From contig NZ_DF968080.1 in the NCBI RefSeq assembly GCF_001047135.2, positions 124,001 to 188,000 of the forward strand: a DNA stretch of 64,000 nt. The letters are read 5' to 3'. Shown piece after piece: positions 37,769 through 46,868 of this stretch; positions within the stretch are counted from its first letter, which is position 1; every line of letters begins with the position of its first letter. This DNA comes from Fructobacillus tropaeoli (lineage in GTDB: Bacteria > Bacillota > Bacilli > Lactobacillales > Lactobacillaceae). A program made the translations under genes and the position numbers. The notes beneath the pieces are model-generated. The model worked only from the letters and a program-made list of their open reading frames with translations, made no database searches and was not told the origin of the DNA.

Positions 37769-39136
37769 TTAAACGGATGGAATTTGACCCAAGGCAGTCT
37801 GGGCTGCCAAGTTCAAGACAGACCATTGACGGTCATAACCAGGTTGGAAGAAGAAGTCAGCTTCGGCCAAGTCTTCCAAAGTCATCTTGCCCTTAATTGC
37901 CAAGGCAATCGTATTGGCATGGGCAGTGACGTCGGCCTTTGACAAGACCTGACCACCCAAAATTGCATGTGTCTTGGGGTTGAAAATCAACTTCACACTG
38001 ATTTCCGGGTTTCCTTCCTTGACGAATTCAGGTCGGATTGTTGCTTCATACAGAGAAGAAGCAATTTCTAAGTTCATCTTCGCGGCATTGTTGGCGTTCA
38101 CACCAGTTGTGGCCAGGTTGTAATCGAAGACTGGCAAGGCAGATGAACCGTTGACACCAGCAAATGAACGAGCAGGCTTGTCCATCGTCATCGTTTCAAT
38201 CACGTAGCGTGCTTCACGACGGGCAGTTGAAGCCAAAGCAATTGGTGCTGGCTGACCAGCTGGCGCAAAGAATGGCAAGATGGCATCCCCAATCGCGTAA
38301 ACATCCTTGGCAGAAGTTCGCAAGTATGGATCCGTCTTAATCCAACCACGTTGGTCTAAGTCGATTGTTCCCTGCAAGTACTTCGTATTTGGCTTAACAC
38401 CAGCCGCAACAATGGCCAAATCAGCATCAAATACTTGACCGGCATTGTCCTTGACCTTGGCTAATTTACCATCACCTTCAAAGGCAGCAACCGTATGACC
38501 GAGGTGTAAGTTCACTCCGTTCTTTTCCAATTCAACTCGAACCTTTTCAGCCAATTCAGCGTCAAGGTAGTTTCCCAATGGGCGGTCAATCAAGTCAATG
38601 ACCGTCACCTTCTTGCCTGCCTTCGCAAAGACTTCAGCAGCTTCGATTCCAATGTAGCCAGTTCCAACGACGACAACGGAAGAAACGGCATCGTCATGCA
38701 ACTTGTCATAAATCTTGGTTGCCCAATCACGACCGCGCATCAGATAAACGTTATCCAAATCAGCACCGGGAACTGGAATTGTCGCTGGCGTAACACCAGA
38801 AGACAAAATCAACTTATCGTATGAATCTTCCAAAACTTCACCAGTCGCCCAGTTCTTGACAGTCACCTTCTTGGCATCCGTATCAATGCCAGTCACTTCA
38901 TGTTGTGTCAAAACCTTGCCACCAAACTTTTCCAAGTCGGCTGGCTTAAAGTTCCGGACATCGTCACGATCCGTTACTTTATCTTCTAAGAATAATTCCA
39001 TTCCACAAGACATAAAGGACACAAAGTCGCCCGCTTCATAAACAGTAACTTGTGCATCTGGGTATCGAGTTAAAGCTTCATGTGCGGCTTCGTGACCACC
39101 ATGAGAGGCACCAACAACAACAACTTTCATTTTCAT
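37769..39136 (-). CDS. nox: NADH oxidase, H2O-forming (FAD/CoA-disulfide reductase-like)
   Basis: Nox (455 residues) reduces O2 to water with NADH, regenerating NAD and removing oxygen in lactic acid bacteria. The FAD-binding GASHGGHEAAHEAL (about 9-22) is followed by the redox-active cysteine in SFMSCGMELFLE (near residue 44), the NAD-binding GTGYIGIEAAEVF (about 158) and the second FAD motif DVYAIGDAI (about 280). The single active cysteine fits Nox/NADH peroxidase rather than glutathione reductase; oxidase versus peroxidase is inferred from overall likeness. Confidence 0.9.
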   Translation of the reverse strand: MKMKVVVVGASHGGHEAAHEALTRYPDAQVTVYEAGDFVSFMSCGMELFLEDKVTDRDDVRNFKPADLEKFGGKVLTQHEVTGIDTDAKKVTVKNWATGEVLEDSYDKLILSSGVTPATIPVPGADLDNVYLMRGRDWATKIYDKLHDDAVSSVVVVGTGYIGIEAAEVFAKAGKKVTVIDLIDRPLGNYLDAELAEKVRVELEKNGVNLHLGHTVAAFEGDGKLAKVKDNAGQVFDADLAIVAAGVKPNTKYLQGTIDLDQRGWIKTDPYLRTSAKDVYAIGDAILPFFAPAGQPAPIALASTARREARYVIETMTMDKPARSFAGVNGSSALPVFDYNLATTGVNANNAAKMNLEIASSLYEATIRPEFVKEGNPEISVKLIFNPKTHAILGGQVLSKADVTAHANTIALAIKGKMTLEDLAEADFFFQPGYDRQWSVLNLAAQTALGQIPSV

Positions 39137-39258
39137 CCTCCGTTAAAATAACTTCGATTTGCAATAACAAAACTTCACATACATTATAAAATTTTTTCAG
39201 CATTAAGCCAAGACTTTTTTAAAAAATTTCAGTTAGACCATTTTTCAACCTTTTTGTC

Positions 39259-39975
39259 TTAAAACAGCTTACCAATGCTAAAGTGAATCACAATCGTTAA
39301 GAGCCCAATCCAAATATTTCTGATAACCGCTCGTTTCACCATTCCCTTTGATAAGAAAGCTGAAATGAGACCAGTCAAAGAAACAGCCACCACCGTTGCC
39401 AAAATCGCTGCAATATATTGGTATTTCATCGGTGATAAAAGAAGTGCCAAAAGTGGCAGGGCACCACCAAGCGCTGCCGAAAACGTTGAAGCAAAAGAGG
39501 CCTCAATTGGTGAAACGTAGTGACCAAGGGTCATATCATATTTGACGGACAAAATCGTTTCCAATGGCTTTTGTGCTAACAACTCAACCGCGATGGCCTT
39601 GGCTGTTTCAGCGGTCACACCCCTGCCTTCATAATAGGCTTGAACTGTTGCCAGCTGTTCATCAAAGTTTTCCTTTAATGCCACTCGCTCGCGATCGACT
39701 GCCACCCGTTCACTATCCGACTGTGAAGAAACCGCTGCAAATTCACCCGATCCCATTGATAAGGCACAGGCCAACAAGTCTGACAACGCCGCAATGACAA
39801 TCACAAGTCGATTCGTTGTCGCTGCCGCAACTGAGAAAACAACCCCAACAACGGTTAAGATACCATCATTTGAACCTAGGATTCCTGCTCGAATTGCATT
39901 TAGCCGTTCTTCCATTGTTTGACCGCTCTTTTTTTCCTCACGGCGGTCACTAACTGTACTTAAAACATTTTTCAT
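39259..39975 (-). CDS. VIT1/CCC1-family Fe/Mn transporter, copy B
   Basis: This 238-residue vacuolar iron transporter homolog exports or sequesters Fe(II)/Mn(II). The first helix carries RAGILGSNDGILTVVGVVFS (about 29-48). A second helix has SMGSGEFAAVSSQSD, and the metal-binding cytoplasmic helix region is rich in Glu. Five helices are predicted. It lies 15 nt after its paralog, which differs mainly at the N-terminus (an extra 20-residue charged stretch here). Confidence 0.9.
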   Translation of the reverse strand: MKNVLSTVSDRREEKKSGQTMEERLNAIRAGILGSNDGILTVVGVVFSVAAATTNRLVIVIAALSDLLACALSMGSGEFAAVSSQSDSERVAVDRERVALKENFDEQLATVQAYYEGRGVTAETAKAIAVELLAQKPLETILSVKYDMTLGHYVSPIEASFASTFSAALGGALPLLALLLSPMKYQYIAAILATVVAVSLTGLISAFLSKGMVKRAVIRNIWIGLLTIVIHFSIGKLF

Positions 39976-39990
39976 CTTTTTTCTCCCCCA

Positions 39991-40671
39991 TTAACGAAAG
40001 AGTGAACCGATTGCCAGCGTCACAGCCATCGTTAAAATCCCGGCCACAAGGTTCCTTAAAGCACCTCGAATGCGGTTAGCGCCATTAATCACAGCAGCTA
40101 AATAACCTGTAATTAATAATGCCACTAAGACTGCTAAAAAAGTCGCTGCAATGCGCCACTCTGGTTTTGCTAAGCCCATCAATGTCATTGGAAAGGCTGC
40201 TCCGGTTGGGAAGGCGAAAAAAGAGACGATAGCGGCACCACCAGCAGAAACCTTGGAATTTAACGAAAAGCCAAAGCGTTCGCGCACCATTGTTTCTAAA
40301 GGATCTTTTGCCATCATTTCTTTTGTCGCCTGCAAAGCCATCTGAGCTGAAATACCATCAGCTTGATACTTGTCTTTGACAAAATTAAATTCTTTGTCGT
40401 AATCTTGTTCTAAAACCTTCGATTCTTCTTTTCGAGCGCGGTCTTGAGCATCTCTTGATGATTCAACCGAGACATACTCACCCATAGCCATCGAGACCAT
40501 GCCGGCTAGCGTTCCTGCAAAGCCTGACAACATCACTGCCGTCAGGCTTTGGCCCGCACCGGCCACTCCAATAATAATACCGGCAACCGATAGAATCCCA
40601 TCATTGCCGCCCATGACGCCCGCACGAACCAAGTTGTTTTGGGCCATTAATGACTTTTTTTTCATTCTCAA
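39991..40671 (-). CDS. VIT1/CCC1-family Fe/Mn transporter, copy A
   Basis: This 226-residue paralog of the following gene has the same five-helix layout: RAGVMGGNDGILSVAGIIIG (about 16-35), SMAMGEYVSVESSRDAQ (about 74-90) and a charged amphipathic stretch before helix 3. It is the first gene of a two-gene operon facing a Fur-family regulator gene. The pair probably handles iron or manganese under oxidative stress; this is inferred from the neighbour and operator-like sites. Confidence 0.9.
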   Translation of the reverse strand: MRMKKKSLMAQNNLVRAGVMGGNDGILSVAGIIIGVAGAGQSLTAVMLSGFAGTLAGMVSMAMGEYVSVESSRDAQDRARKEESKVLEQDYDKEFNFVKDKYQADGISAQMALQATKEMMAKDPLETMVRERFGFSLNSKVSAGGAAIVSFFAFPTGAAFPMTLMGLAKPEWRIAATFLAVLVALLITGYLAAVINGANRIRGALRNLVAGILTMAVTLAIGSLFR

Positions 40672-40683
40672 TAATCCTCCTCA

Positions 40684-40701
40684 ATTAAGAATGGTTCTAA
40701 T
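40684..40701. promoter_or_regulatory. PerR/Fur-box-like operator upstream of the VIT genes
   Basis: ATTAAGAATGGTTCTAAT has dyad symmetry and resembles the streptococcal PerR box TTAGAATCATTCTAA. It ends 12 nt upstream of copy A. A related half-site, TTAAGAATAATC, lies near 40805-40818. Confidence 0.5.
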
Positions 40702-40859
40702 ATAGTTTATCAGCTTCCTTTACGTTTGTCAAGCAAATGTGTAGTTCTGATAACTATCTTTTCTAAGTCATTAATGTCCACTCTATTCTTATTTAGATAA
40801 TTAATTAAGAATAATCCCAGTGTAAAGCCACAAATTCTAAAATATTTGTCAAGAAGTCT

Positions 40860-40887
40860 TTGAATTGTTCTAATCACATGTTATAAT
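40860..40887 (+). promoter_or_regulatory. Promoter of the Fur-family regulator gene
   Basis: -35 TTGAAT (40860-40865), a 16-nt spacer and -10 TATAAT (40882-40887). The ATG follows 33 nt later. Confidence 0.75.
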
Positions 40888-40890
40888 CGT

Positions 40891-40907
40891 AATGTATTCG
40901 ATACATT
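40891..40907. promoter_or_regulatory. Perfect 7-bp-arm palindrome over the regulator transcription start
   Basis: AATGTAT-TCG-ATACATT lies immediately downstream of the -10, between the likely start of transcription and GGAGGGG. The position suits an autorepression operator. Confidence 0.6.
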
Positions 40908-40920
40908 AGGAGGGGAAAAT

Positions 40921-41325
40921 ATGCTTGATCAGCTGAAATCCGTTTTACAGGAACACAAACTTAAGGCAACTAATCAACGGTTGACCTTGCTAGAGTACAT
41001 GATGAGTCATGACACCCACCCTACGGCGGAAATGATTCATAATGATTTGCCAGATATTTCTCTAGCAACTGTTTATAATACTTTGGAAAAATTTGTTAAT
41101 GCTAAATTAGTCGTCGTGATTGAGGGAATTTCAGATGGTAAGCGTCACTACGATGCCGCCTCTCATCCCCATTATCACGTCATTAATACGCAGACCAACG
41201 AGATTATCGATGCAGCTAACTTTGACCCTGCGCCCCTGATCAAGGCTGCCCAGGCTGCAACCGGTTTGCAAATTACCGAGTATCGAATTGATTTGTATGG
41301 CATCAAACCAAACGCGAACGACTAA
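40921..41325 (+). CDS. Fur-family metalloregulator without cysteines
   Basis: This 134-residue winged-helix regulator has the Fur/PerR layout: KATNQRLTLLEYM (about 15-27), PTAEMIHNDL and the recognition helix SLATVYNTLEKFV (about 44-56), then the His-rich metal region GKRHYDAASHPHYHV (about 74-88). The usual CxxC pair of the structural zinc site (CTKCG in relatives) is replaced by NTQTNE, and the whole protein has no cysteine. It probably controls the divergent VIT genes and itself. Whether it senses peroxide or metal is open. GGAGGGG precedes the ATG. Confidence 0.88.
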   Translation: MLDQLKSVLQEHKLKATNQRLTLLEYMMSHDTHPTAEMIHNDLPDISLATVYNTLEKFVNAKLVVVIEGISDGKRHYDAASHPHYHVINTQTNEIIDAANFDPAPLIKAAQAATGLQITEYRIDLYGIKPNAND

Positions 41326-41341
41326 TTAACAATTGCAACAC

Positions 41342-41379
41342 AAAAAACCAGTACTGAAAAATTTCAGTACTGGTTTTTT
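41342..41379. terminator. Bidirectional terminator between the regulator and PBP genes
   Basis: AAAAAACCAGTACTGAAA (41342-41359) and its complement (41362-41379) form an 18-bp stem with A/T ends. Confidence 0.93.
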
Positions 41380-41405
41380 GATGCTTATTGTCTTTTTAAC
41401 TAATT

Positions 41406-43460
41406 TTAACTTGGCTTATTCATCACAGTATCCCAAAAGGCATTAATAATTTCCTTTGAGATACGACCATTTGTTCCATCCAAATAGGAGTTCAATCCTG
41501 GAATAGCCAAAGACATGGCAAATGGTTGACCTGGTACATAAGCCACCATTGACTCAGTATAGGTCGAATGACCATTGGTTGTTGTTTCGGCAGTACCAGT
41601 CTTGGCATAAACCTGTGGCGACAAGCCGTGCAAACTAGTTCCCGTGTTATGTGGGTCTGAACCGTTGGCCACTCGGTACATTCCATTCTTAATGACATTC
41701 CATTGGTCCGTGGTCAAAGAAACTTGACCTTGAAGTTGTGGTTGTGCCGTCCAAACGGTCTTTTGGTTCTTACCAGAAACATCACTCTGCAAAACCGAAC
41801 CAACCAAGTGTGGCTGAACTAGGTAACCACCGTTAGCAATTACTGAAACGTAGCGAGCCAACTGCATGGTTGTATAAGAATCATACTGTCCGAAGGATTC
41901 GTACAAATATTTTCCAATATTGGCACCGTCTGTCGGTCCACGATAACCCGCTGTTTCGCCATCAATATCGATTCCCGTCTTCGTTCCTAAGCCAAACTGT
42001 GCCAAACCATTACGCAACGTTTGGAAAGCATCGGAACGAAGCTTCAACTGTTCACCCGGATAATAAGTCTGACCACCGATTTTCATTCCCAATTGAACGA
42101 AATAAGTGTTCGAAGACCGCTCCAAGGCCGTTGGGGCATCAACGGCCACCGGACTACCACCCTGGTTCCAGTATGAAGTAATGTTTGGCGTTCCTTGAAT
42201 CTTAATCGCCTGATCATACATCGTATTGTTCGTTGGGGTGACCACGCCCTTTTGGAAACCAGTGGCCAGGATAGCTGGCTTAACAACAGATCCCATGACG
42301 ATGGCAGCATTAATGTTTCCTAACGGATTGGCCGTCTTCGTTCCAGTCTTACTATCACGACTAACCCCACCCATGGCATAAATTGCACCAGTATAGGGAT
42401 TAATAACAGTCGCATAAGCTCCTTGCACATCACCACCAGGCAAATTATCTTCCAAAATTTGTTGCACTTTCTTTTGGAAGGCAGAGTTGATGGTCAACTT
42501 CAAAGAGTCACCAGCCTGTCCCTCATACTTAATATCAGAACTCTTGACACCATTCATCGTCGAAATCACCGTTTGTGATGGTGATCCCTTCAATAGTGAT
42601 TCATACTGCTTTTCAAGAGCAAAGCTACCAACCGGTTCATTTTGTGAATAACCCTGTGCCAACAGTGTGTGCAATCGATCTTCCGGCAAACCAGTTGATT
42701 CATTGGTGACCGTACCAACCATTGGTTCGAAATCATTCCCTTCAGGATAATCACGAGAGAAAGACTCACCAATCTTGATACCAGGCATGTCAGACAACCG
42801 TTCCCCAATTTCAGCCTGTGCCTTATCGGAAACACCTGACTCTTGGATATAGGTTGTTGATAGCGCATAGGCCCCTGACATCTTTTGGAAAATCATCGCC
42901 TGGTTGGCATCGATATCCTTATCCAGATTATGATTCATCACATACTGCGCTTGGTAAGTACTCAATTGAGTAGACGACCAACCATCGGCAGTCTTCCCAT
43001 ATTGCTTTTGCAACTTCGTTTGAATCTTTGTTGCTTCCGTTGAGTTTGTCACGAGATAGTAATCGGCCTTCGCCCGATCACTTAAACGACTAGTATCGAT
43101 TGAGATATACTTGGATAGCGTCTTGGCAATTTTAGCAATCTGGGCCGAAGTCGTTGTTTTTCCTCTAGTATAAGTTACCGCCGCTTCGGGCTTATTACCG
43201 GTAATCACTTTACCGGTACTATCATAAATCAGGCCACGCTGGGCGCTACCTAATTCAACGGTTTCATCGGACTTGCTAACCTCTGTTTCAAAGGCTGGTC
43301 CCTGTTTGATTGTCAGAAAGGCCAATTGAATAATCAATGCCATTGTTAAAGCAATGACGACGCCTAAAAGTAACTTTAGCCGGGATGGCAAGTTTGCTCT
43401 GGCGTCATTTTTATCACGGTCTTCAAGGTAAGGATTGCGCTTCATTTGAATTCTTTCCAT
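41406..43460 (-). CDS. Class B penicillin-binding protein (PBP2b-like transpeptidase)
   Basis: This 684-residue membrane-anchored DD-transpeptidase acts in septal or peripheral wall growth. A basic N-terminus and one TM helix (about 28-50) are followed by the pedestal/dimerisation domain (about 60-320) and the transpeptidase domain. Active-site motifs are SVVK (Ser391, Lys394), SSN (449-451) and KTG (620-622). No PASTA repeats occur, so it is PBP2b/PenA-like rather than PBP2x. A second ATG six codons in (MKRNPYLEDRD) has a better-spaced GGAAAG and may be the true start. Confidence 0.93.
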   Translation of the reverse strand: MERIQMKRNPYLEDRDKNDARANLPSRLKLLLGVVIALTMALIIQLAFLTIKQGPAFETEVSKSDETVELGSAQRGLIYDSTGKVITGNKPEAAVTYTRGKTTTSAQIAKIAKTLSKYISIDTSRLSDRAKADYYLVTNSTEATKIQTKLQKQYGKTADGWSSTQLSTYQAQYVMNHNLDKDIDANQAMIFQKMSGAYALSTTYIQESGVSDKAQAEIGERLSDMPGIKIGESFSRDYPEGNDFEPMVGTVTNESTGLPEDRLHTLLAQGYSQNEPVGSFALEKQYESLLKGSPSQTVISTMNGVKSSDIKYEGQAGDSLKLTINSAFQKKVQQILEDNLPGGDVQGAYATVINPYTGAIYAMGGVSRDSKTGTKTANPLGNINAAIVMGSVVKPAILATGFQKGVVTPTNNTMYDQAIKIQGTPNITSYWNQGGSPVAVDAPTALERSSNTYFVQLGMKIGGQTYYPGEQLKLRSDAFQTLRNGLAQFGLGTKTGIDIDGETAGYRGPTDGANIGKYLYESFGQYDSYTTMQLARYVSVIANGGYLVQPHLVGSVLQSDVSGKNQKTVWTAQPQLQGQVSLTTDQWNVIKNGMYRVANGSDPHNTGTSLHGLSPQVYAKTGTAETTTNGHSTYTESMVAYVPGQPFAMSLAIPGLNSYLDGTNGRISKEIINAFWDTVMNKPS

Positions 43461-43544
43461 CTATGTTCATTATGATTCTCTCTACTTTACCATAAAAAGC
43501 GAATTTATCGCTAAATTTCAACCGAATTTTGTTATTCTAGAGGC

Positions 43545-46172
43545 ATGAATAATTACAGACAAACCGCCCAAAAATACCTTTTTTCACCAGTCACGCTTTC
43601 CTTTCTAATTCCTGTTATATTAATGACCGCCTATTTTGCTGGTCGTGGGATGACGCCCTTTGGTTCATCGACCATTTTAACGGTTGATTTGGGCCAGCAA
43701 TACCTGGATTACTTTATTCAGTTTAAGCATACGATTCTATCTGATCCGTCTGCCTTTTTTTATTCCTTTTCATCAGGAATTGGTGGCGACATGGTTGGTG
43801 AATGGTCTTATTATTTAATGTCACCATTTAACCTACTCTTCTTACTCGCCTCAACAAAAACCATGCCTATTTGGATTTTAGTCGTGACCGTTTTAAAAAT
43901 CGGTTTGGCCGGCTTTTCGATGGCGCTTTTAATTAAAAAGATGAATTGGCTGTCAGGCTATTGGGTTCTGATTTTCGCCATTAATTACCCACTCTCAGCC
44001 TGGTTTATCGCCAATGATTTAAACCTGCTATGGTTGGACACTGCCGCCATCTTCCCTTTGCTGATTCTGTCATTAGAACGGCTCCTGGCCCACAAGGGTT
44101 CCGGTGCCTTTTTGGCAATGCTGGTGGCGACGATTATCACCAATTATTACATCGCCTGGATGGTGGGACTCTTCTTATTTCTTTATGTTCCCTTTCGCCT
44201 GCTTGACGGTCAAATCAAAAATCGGCTAAAAATTGTTTTCACATTGGTAAAATCAGGAATCTTAAGCATTTTTTTAACCGCTTGGCTTTGGTTGCCGACC
44301 TACGCCCAACTGAAGATGGGGAAAACGACTCACAATTCCACCTGGCTATTCAAATTTGATAATAACCCATTGTTATTATTCCTGAAGTTAATGCCTGGTT
44401 CCTTTGATTTCGATCAAATGCAAACCGGTCAGGCTAATTTTTTAGTAGCGCCATTAATTTTAATCGCTCTCTGGGCCTTTTTTGCTAGCAAAAAATTTTT
44501 ACTTCGTGAAAAATTGATGGCCGCCCTAATCTTAGTGATTTTAATTTTAGCAACGACTTTTGCACCATTGATTTTACTTTTCCATGGTGGGCAATACCCC
44601 GTTTGGTACCCAGCTCGGTTCTCTTTTTTGATTTCCTTCTTTTCAATTGTCCTTGCTGCCAAGGGCTTTCAGCCAAATTGGCAGCCCAGCCTGTTCGCCC
44701 GTACTTTTTACCTGGTGGCTGTTTTAGCACTAACAATCTGGGGATCTAGCCAACTGCTAAAGGTATCTTACCTTGATAAAAATGCCCTTCTCGGCTTTCT
44801 CTTCGGTTACCTTTTAACCATCCTGATTTTAATTGTGATGGACGGCAATCAAGTGAAGATGTTGCTTCTATTGATTGTGACCACTGGCTACCTGATTTTT
44901 AATGCTGGCAAGACGTTAAACCACCTTTCCTATCTAACAAAGGCCACCTATGAGGCTGGCGTTACCCGACTCACGGCAGTTTCCAAAGCAGCCACTAAGC
45001 ACGATAATTCTTGGTATCGCATTAGTCAGGGCCTCAGTCGGACCTATAACGATGGCTTTTCGGCTAATTTTAAGGCTGGCAGTCACTTTTCATCCCTGCT
45101 CCCTGCCACTACCGCCCAGTTCTACCAAAACATCGGCCAAATCGAAGGCGATTCAAAAATTGCCTATGATAATGGCACTACCATCACCGATTCTCTGCTG
45201 GCCTTTAAATACTTTATCCAAACAACCGGCCACTTAAATACTAGTTCCGCCTATTTAAAGCAAAGCAATCGTCCCGACTACAATCAGCAAAAGACCGTTG
45301 CTAGTGGCAAAAATTGGGCACTAAAAGAGAATCCAACAGCTCTTAGCCTGGCCTATGCTGCTTCAAATCAGGCGTTGACCACTCCACTATCCGTGCGTTA
45401 CCCACTGGTCAACCAGGCAAACCTTCTTGCCAGCCTTGCCGGTCTGTCAGGACAGCAATTACTTTATCGAGAACCTTTCCAGATTCTCAAGACTGAAAAT
45501 CTAACAACGACGGCTGATTTGACGGGTGGGACAATTCAAAAGGTCAATAAGCATAAGAAAGCTGTCTTAACCTTAGCTTACACACCAACAACTAATGATT
45601 CTTACTACCTTAATATTGGCGGCGCAATCAGCCTTGATTCAGTCGACCTCCGACTCAATGGTGAACTTCTGACCCAGTCAAGTTCATATGACCATACGGT
45701 GGCCCTAAACCTCAACACCAACAAGAAGGACCAGCCTCAAATCTTAACGATTACCTTAAATGACGGCGCCGACTCACGTTACCTCGATGATTTCGCCATC
45801 TACTACTTCGATCAACAAGCCGTTAACCAAGACCTAGCAAAACTAAAACAACACTCACTAACCATTAAAAATGCCAATTCACGCAAAATTAGTGGTACGA
45901 TTGTCACAACAGCCAACCAACCCTTAATTATGACTAGTATTCCAGCTGCCTCCGGTTGGCAGGCCAAGGTTGATGGCAAGGTGGTCAAAACAAAGACGGT
46001 GCTCCAAGGGCTGATTGCCATTCCGACAACCCCTGGTAAGCACCACGTAACCTTAACCTATACACCACCGCTGCTAGTGCCCGGTCTCTTTTTATCAATG
46101 CTAACAGCACTCTTAATCGCTGCCTATGCATCCTTTAAAAAGAATCGACGACAAGCCTTGCGCCGAGACTAG
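43545..46172 (+). CDS. YfhO-family multi-spanning membrane protein
   Basis: This 875-residue protein has about twelve to fourteen TM helices in the first 460 residues, then a large extracellular beta-rich domain and a final TM helix before a basic tail (KKNRRQALRRD). The opening matches the YfhO family: GRGMTPFGSSTILTVDLGQQY and then FSSGIGGDMVGEWSYYLMSPFN. Family members in Firmicutes are implicated in glycosylation of lipoteichoic acid or other surface polymers. The acceptor here is unknown. Confidence 0.88.
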   Translation: MNNYRQTAQKYLFSPVTLSFLIPVILMTAYFAGRGMTPFGSSTILTVDLGQQYLDYFIQFKHTILSDPSAFFYSFSSGIGGDMVGEWSYYLMSPFNLLFLLASTKTMPIWILVVTVLKIGLAGFSMALLIKKMNWLSGYWVLIFAINYPLSAWFIANDLNLLWLDTAAIFPLLILSLERLLAHKGSGAFLAMLVATIITNYYIAWMVGLFLFLYVPFRLLDGQIKNRLKIVFTLVKSGILSIFLTAWLWLPTYAQLKMGKTTHNSTWLFKFDNNPLLLFLKLMPGSFDFDQMQTGQANFLVAPLILIALWAFFASKKFLLREKLMAALILVILILATTFAPLILLFHGGQYPVWYPARFSFLISFFSIVLAAKGFQPNWQPSLFARTFYLVAVLALTIWGSSQLLKVSYLDKNALLGFLFGYLLTILILIVMDGNQVKMLLLLIVTTGYLIFNAGKTLNHLSYLTKATYEAGVTRLTAVSKAATKHDNSWYRISQGLSRTYNDGFSANFKAGSHFSSLLPATTAQFYQNIGQIEGDSKIAYDNGTTITDSLLAFKYFIQTTGHLNTSSAYLKQSNRPDYNQQKTVASGKNWALKENPTALSLAYAASNQALTTPLSVRYPLVNQANLLASLAGLSGQQLLYREPFQILKTENLTTTADLTGGTIQKVNKHKKAVLTLAYTPTTNDSYYLNIGGAISLDSVDLRLNGELLTQSSSYDHTVALNLNTNKKDQPQILTITLNDGADSRYLDDFAIYYFDQQAVNQDLAKLKQHSLTIKNANSRKISGTIVTTANQPLIMTSIPAASGWQAKVDGKVVKTKTVLQGLIAIPTTPGKHHVTLTYTPPLLVPGLFLSMLTALLIAAYASFKKNRRQALRRD

Positions 46173-46234
46173 GACCGTGATATATTCAACGTGCTGTATT
46201 TTTTGTGCTACATGGCACTGAAAGGAAGAGAACC

Positions 46235-46726
46235 ATGGCGGAAGAAAAGAAATTCCCAATGACGGCCGCAGGTCGTGACAAATTGCAAGCGGAGCTTGAT
46301 GACTTAATTACCAAGCAACGTCCAGAAATTACTAACCGCATTCAAATCGCACGTTCATACGGCGATTTGTCTGAAAACTCTGAATACCAATCAGCAAAGG
46401 ACGAACAAGCCTTTGTTGAAGGACGGATTGTGACCGTTCGCAAGATGATTGAAAACGCTGAAATCATTTCAGCTGACAACTCTGACAGCGATGAAGTGAC
46501 ATTGGGTAAGGAAGTAACCTTCAAGGAACTTCCAGATGAAGATCCCGAAACCTATACCATTGTTGGTTCTGTTGAAGCGGATCCAATGGCTGGTAAGATT
46601 TCAAATGAATCACCAATGGCTGCTGCCTTGCTTGGCAAGCATAAGGGTGACACCGTTAAGGTGCCATTGCCTAACAACGTTGAAATTCAAGTTGAAATCT
46701 TGTCTGTTAAGACAAAGCAAGACTAA
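46235..46726 (+). CDS. greA: Transcription elongation factor GreA
   Basis: GreA (163 residues) rescues backtracked RNA polymerase by stimulating transcript cleavage. The N-terminal coiled coil covers about residues 10-75 ([19 protein letters not shown] with the acidic tip), and the C-terminal FKBP-like domain ends in [20 protein letters not shown] 46235 is chosen for its AAGGAAGAG site; an upstream frame from 46205 has no family support. Confidence 0.97.
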   Translation: MAEEKKFPMTAAGRDKLQAELDDLITKQRPEITNRIQIARSYGDLSENSEYQSAKDEQAFVEGRIVTVRKMIENAEIISADNSDSDEVTLGKEVTFKELPDEDPETYTIVGSVEADPMAGKISNESPMAAALLGKHKGDTVKVPLPNNVEIQVEILSVKTKQD

Positions 46727-46731
46727 GTTAG

Positions 46732-46765
46732 AAAACCACTCAATTCAGTTTGAGTGGTTTTTTTA
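46732..46765 (+). terminator. Terminator of greA
   Basis: AACCACTCAA (46734-46743) and TTGAGTGGTT (46750-46759) followed by TTTTT. Confidence 0.9.
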
Positions 46766-46776
46766 ATGTTAAAATA

Positions 46777-46835
46777 AAATCAGCAAAGTAAAAGGCGGGT
46801 TCTTCCTTTTTTGGAAGGGCCCGCCTTTCTGATTT
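46777..46835 (-). terminator. Terminator of the GRP transporter gene with outer AAATCAG/CTGATTT arms
   Basis: AAAGGCGGG (46791-46799) pairs with CCCGCCTTT (46820-46828), with a further TTCTTCC/GGAAG inner stem. AAATCAG (46777-46783) and CTGATTT (46829-46835) form an outer 7-bp stem with a 7-nt bulge. The minus-strand T-run is moderate. Confidence 0.8.
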
Positions 46836-46868
46836 ATATTATGTTGCTTATTATGATGAATTAATAAA

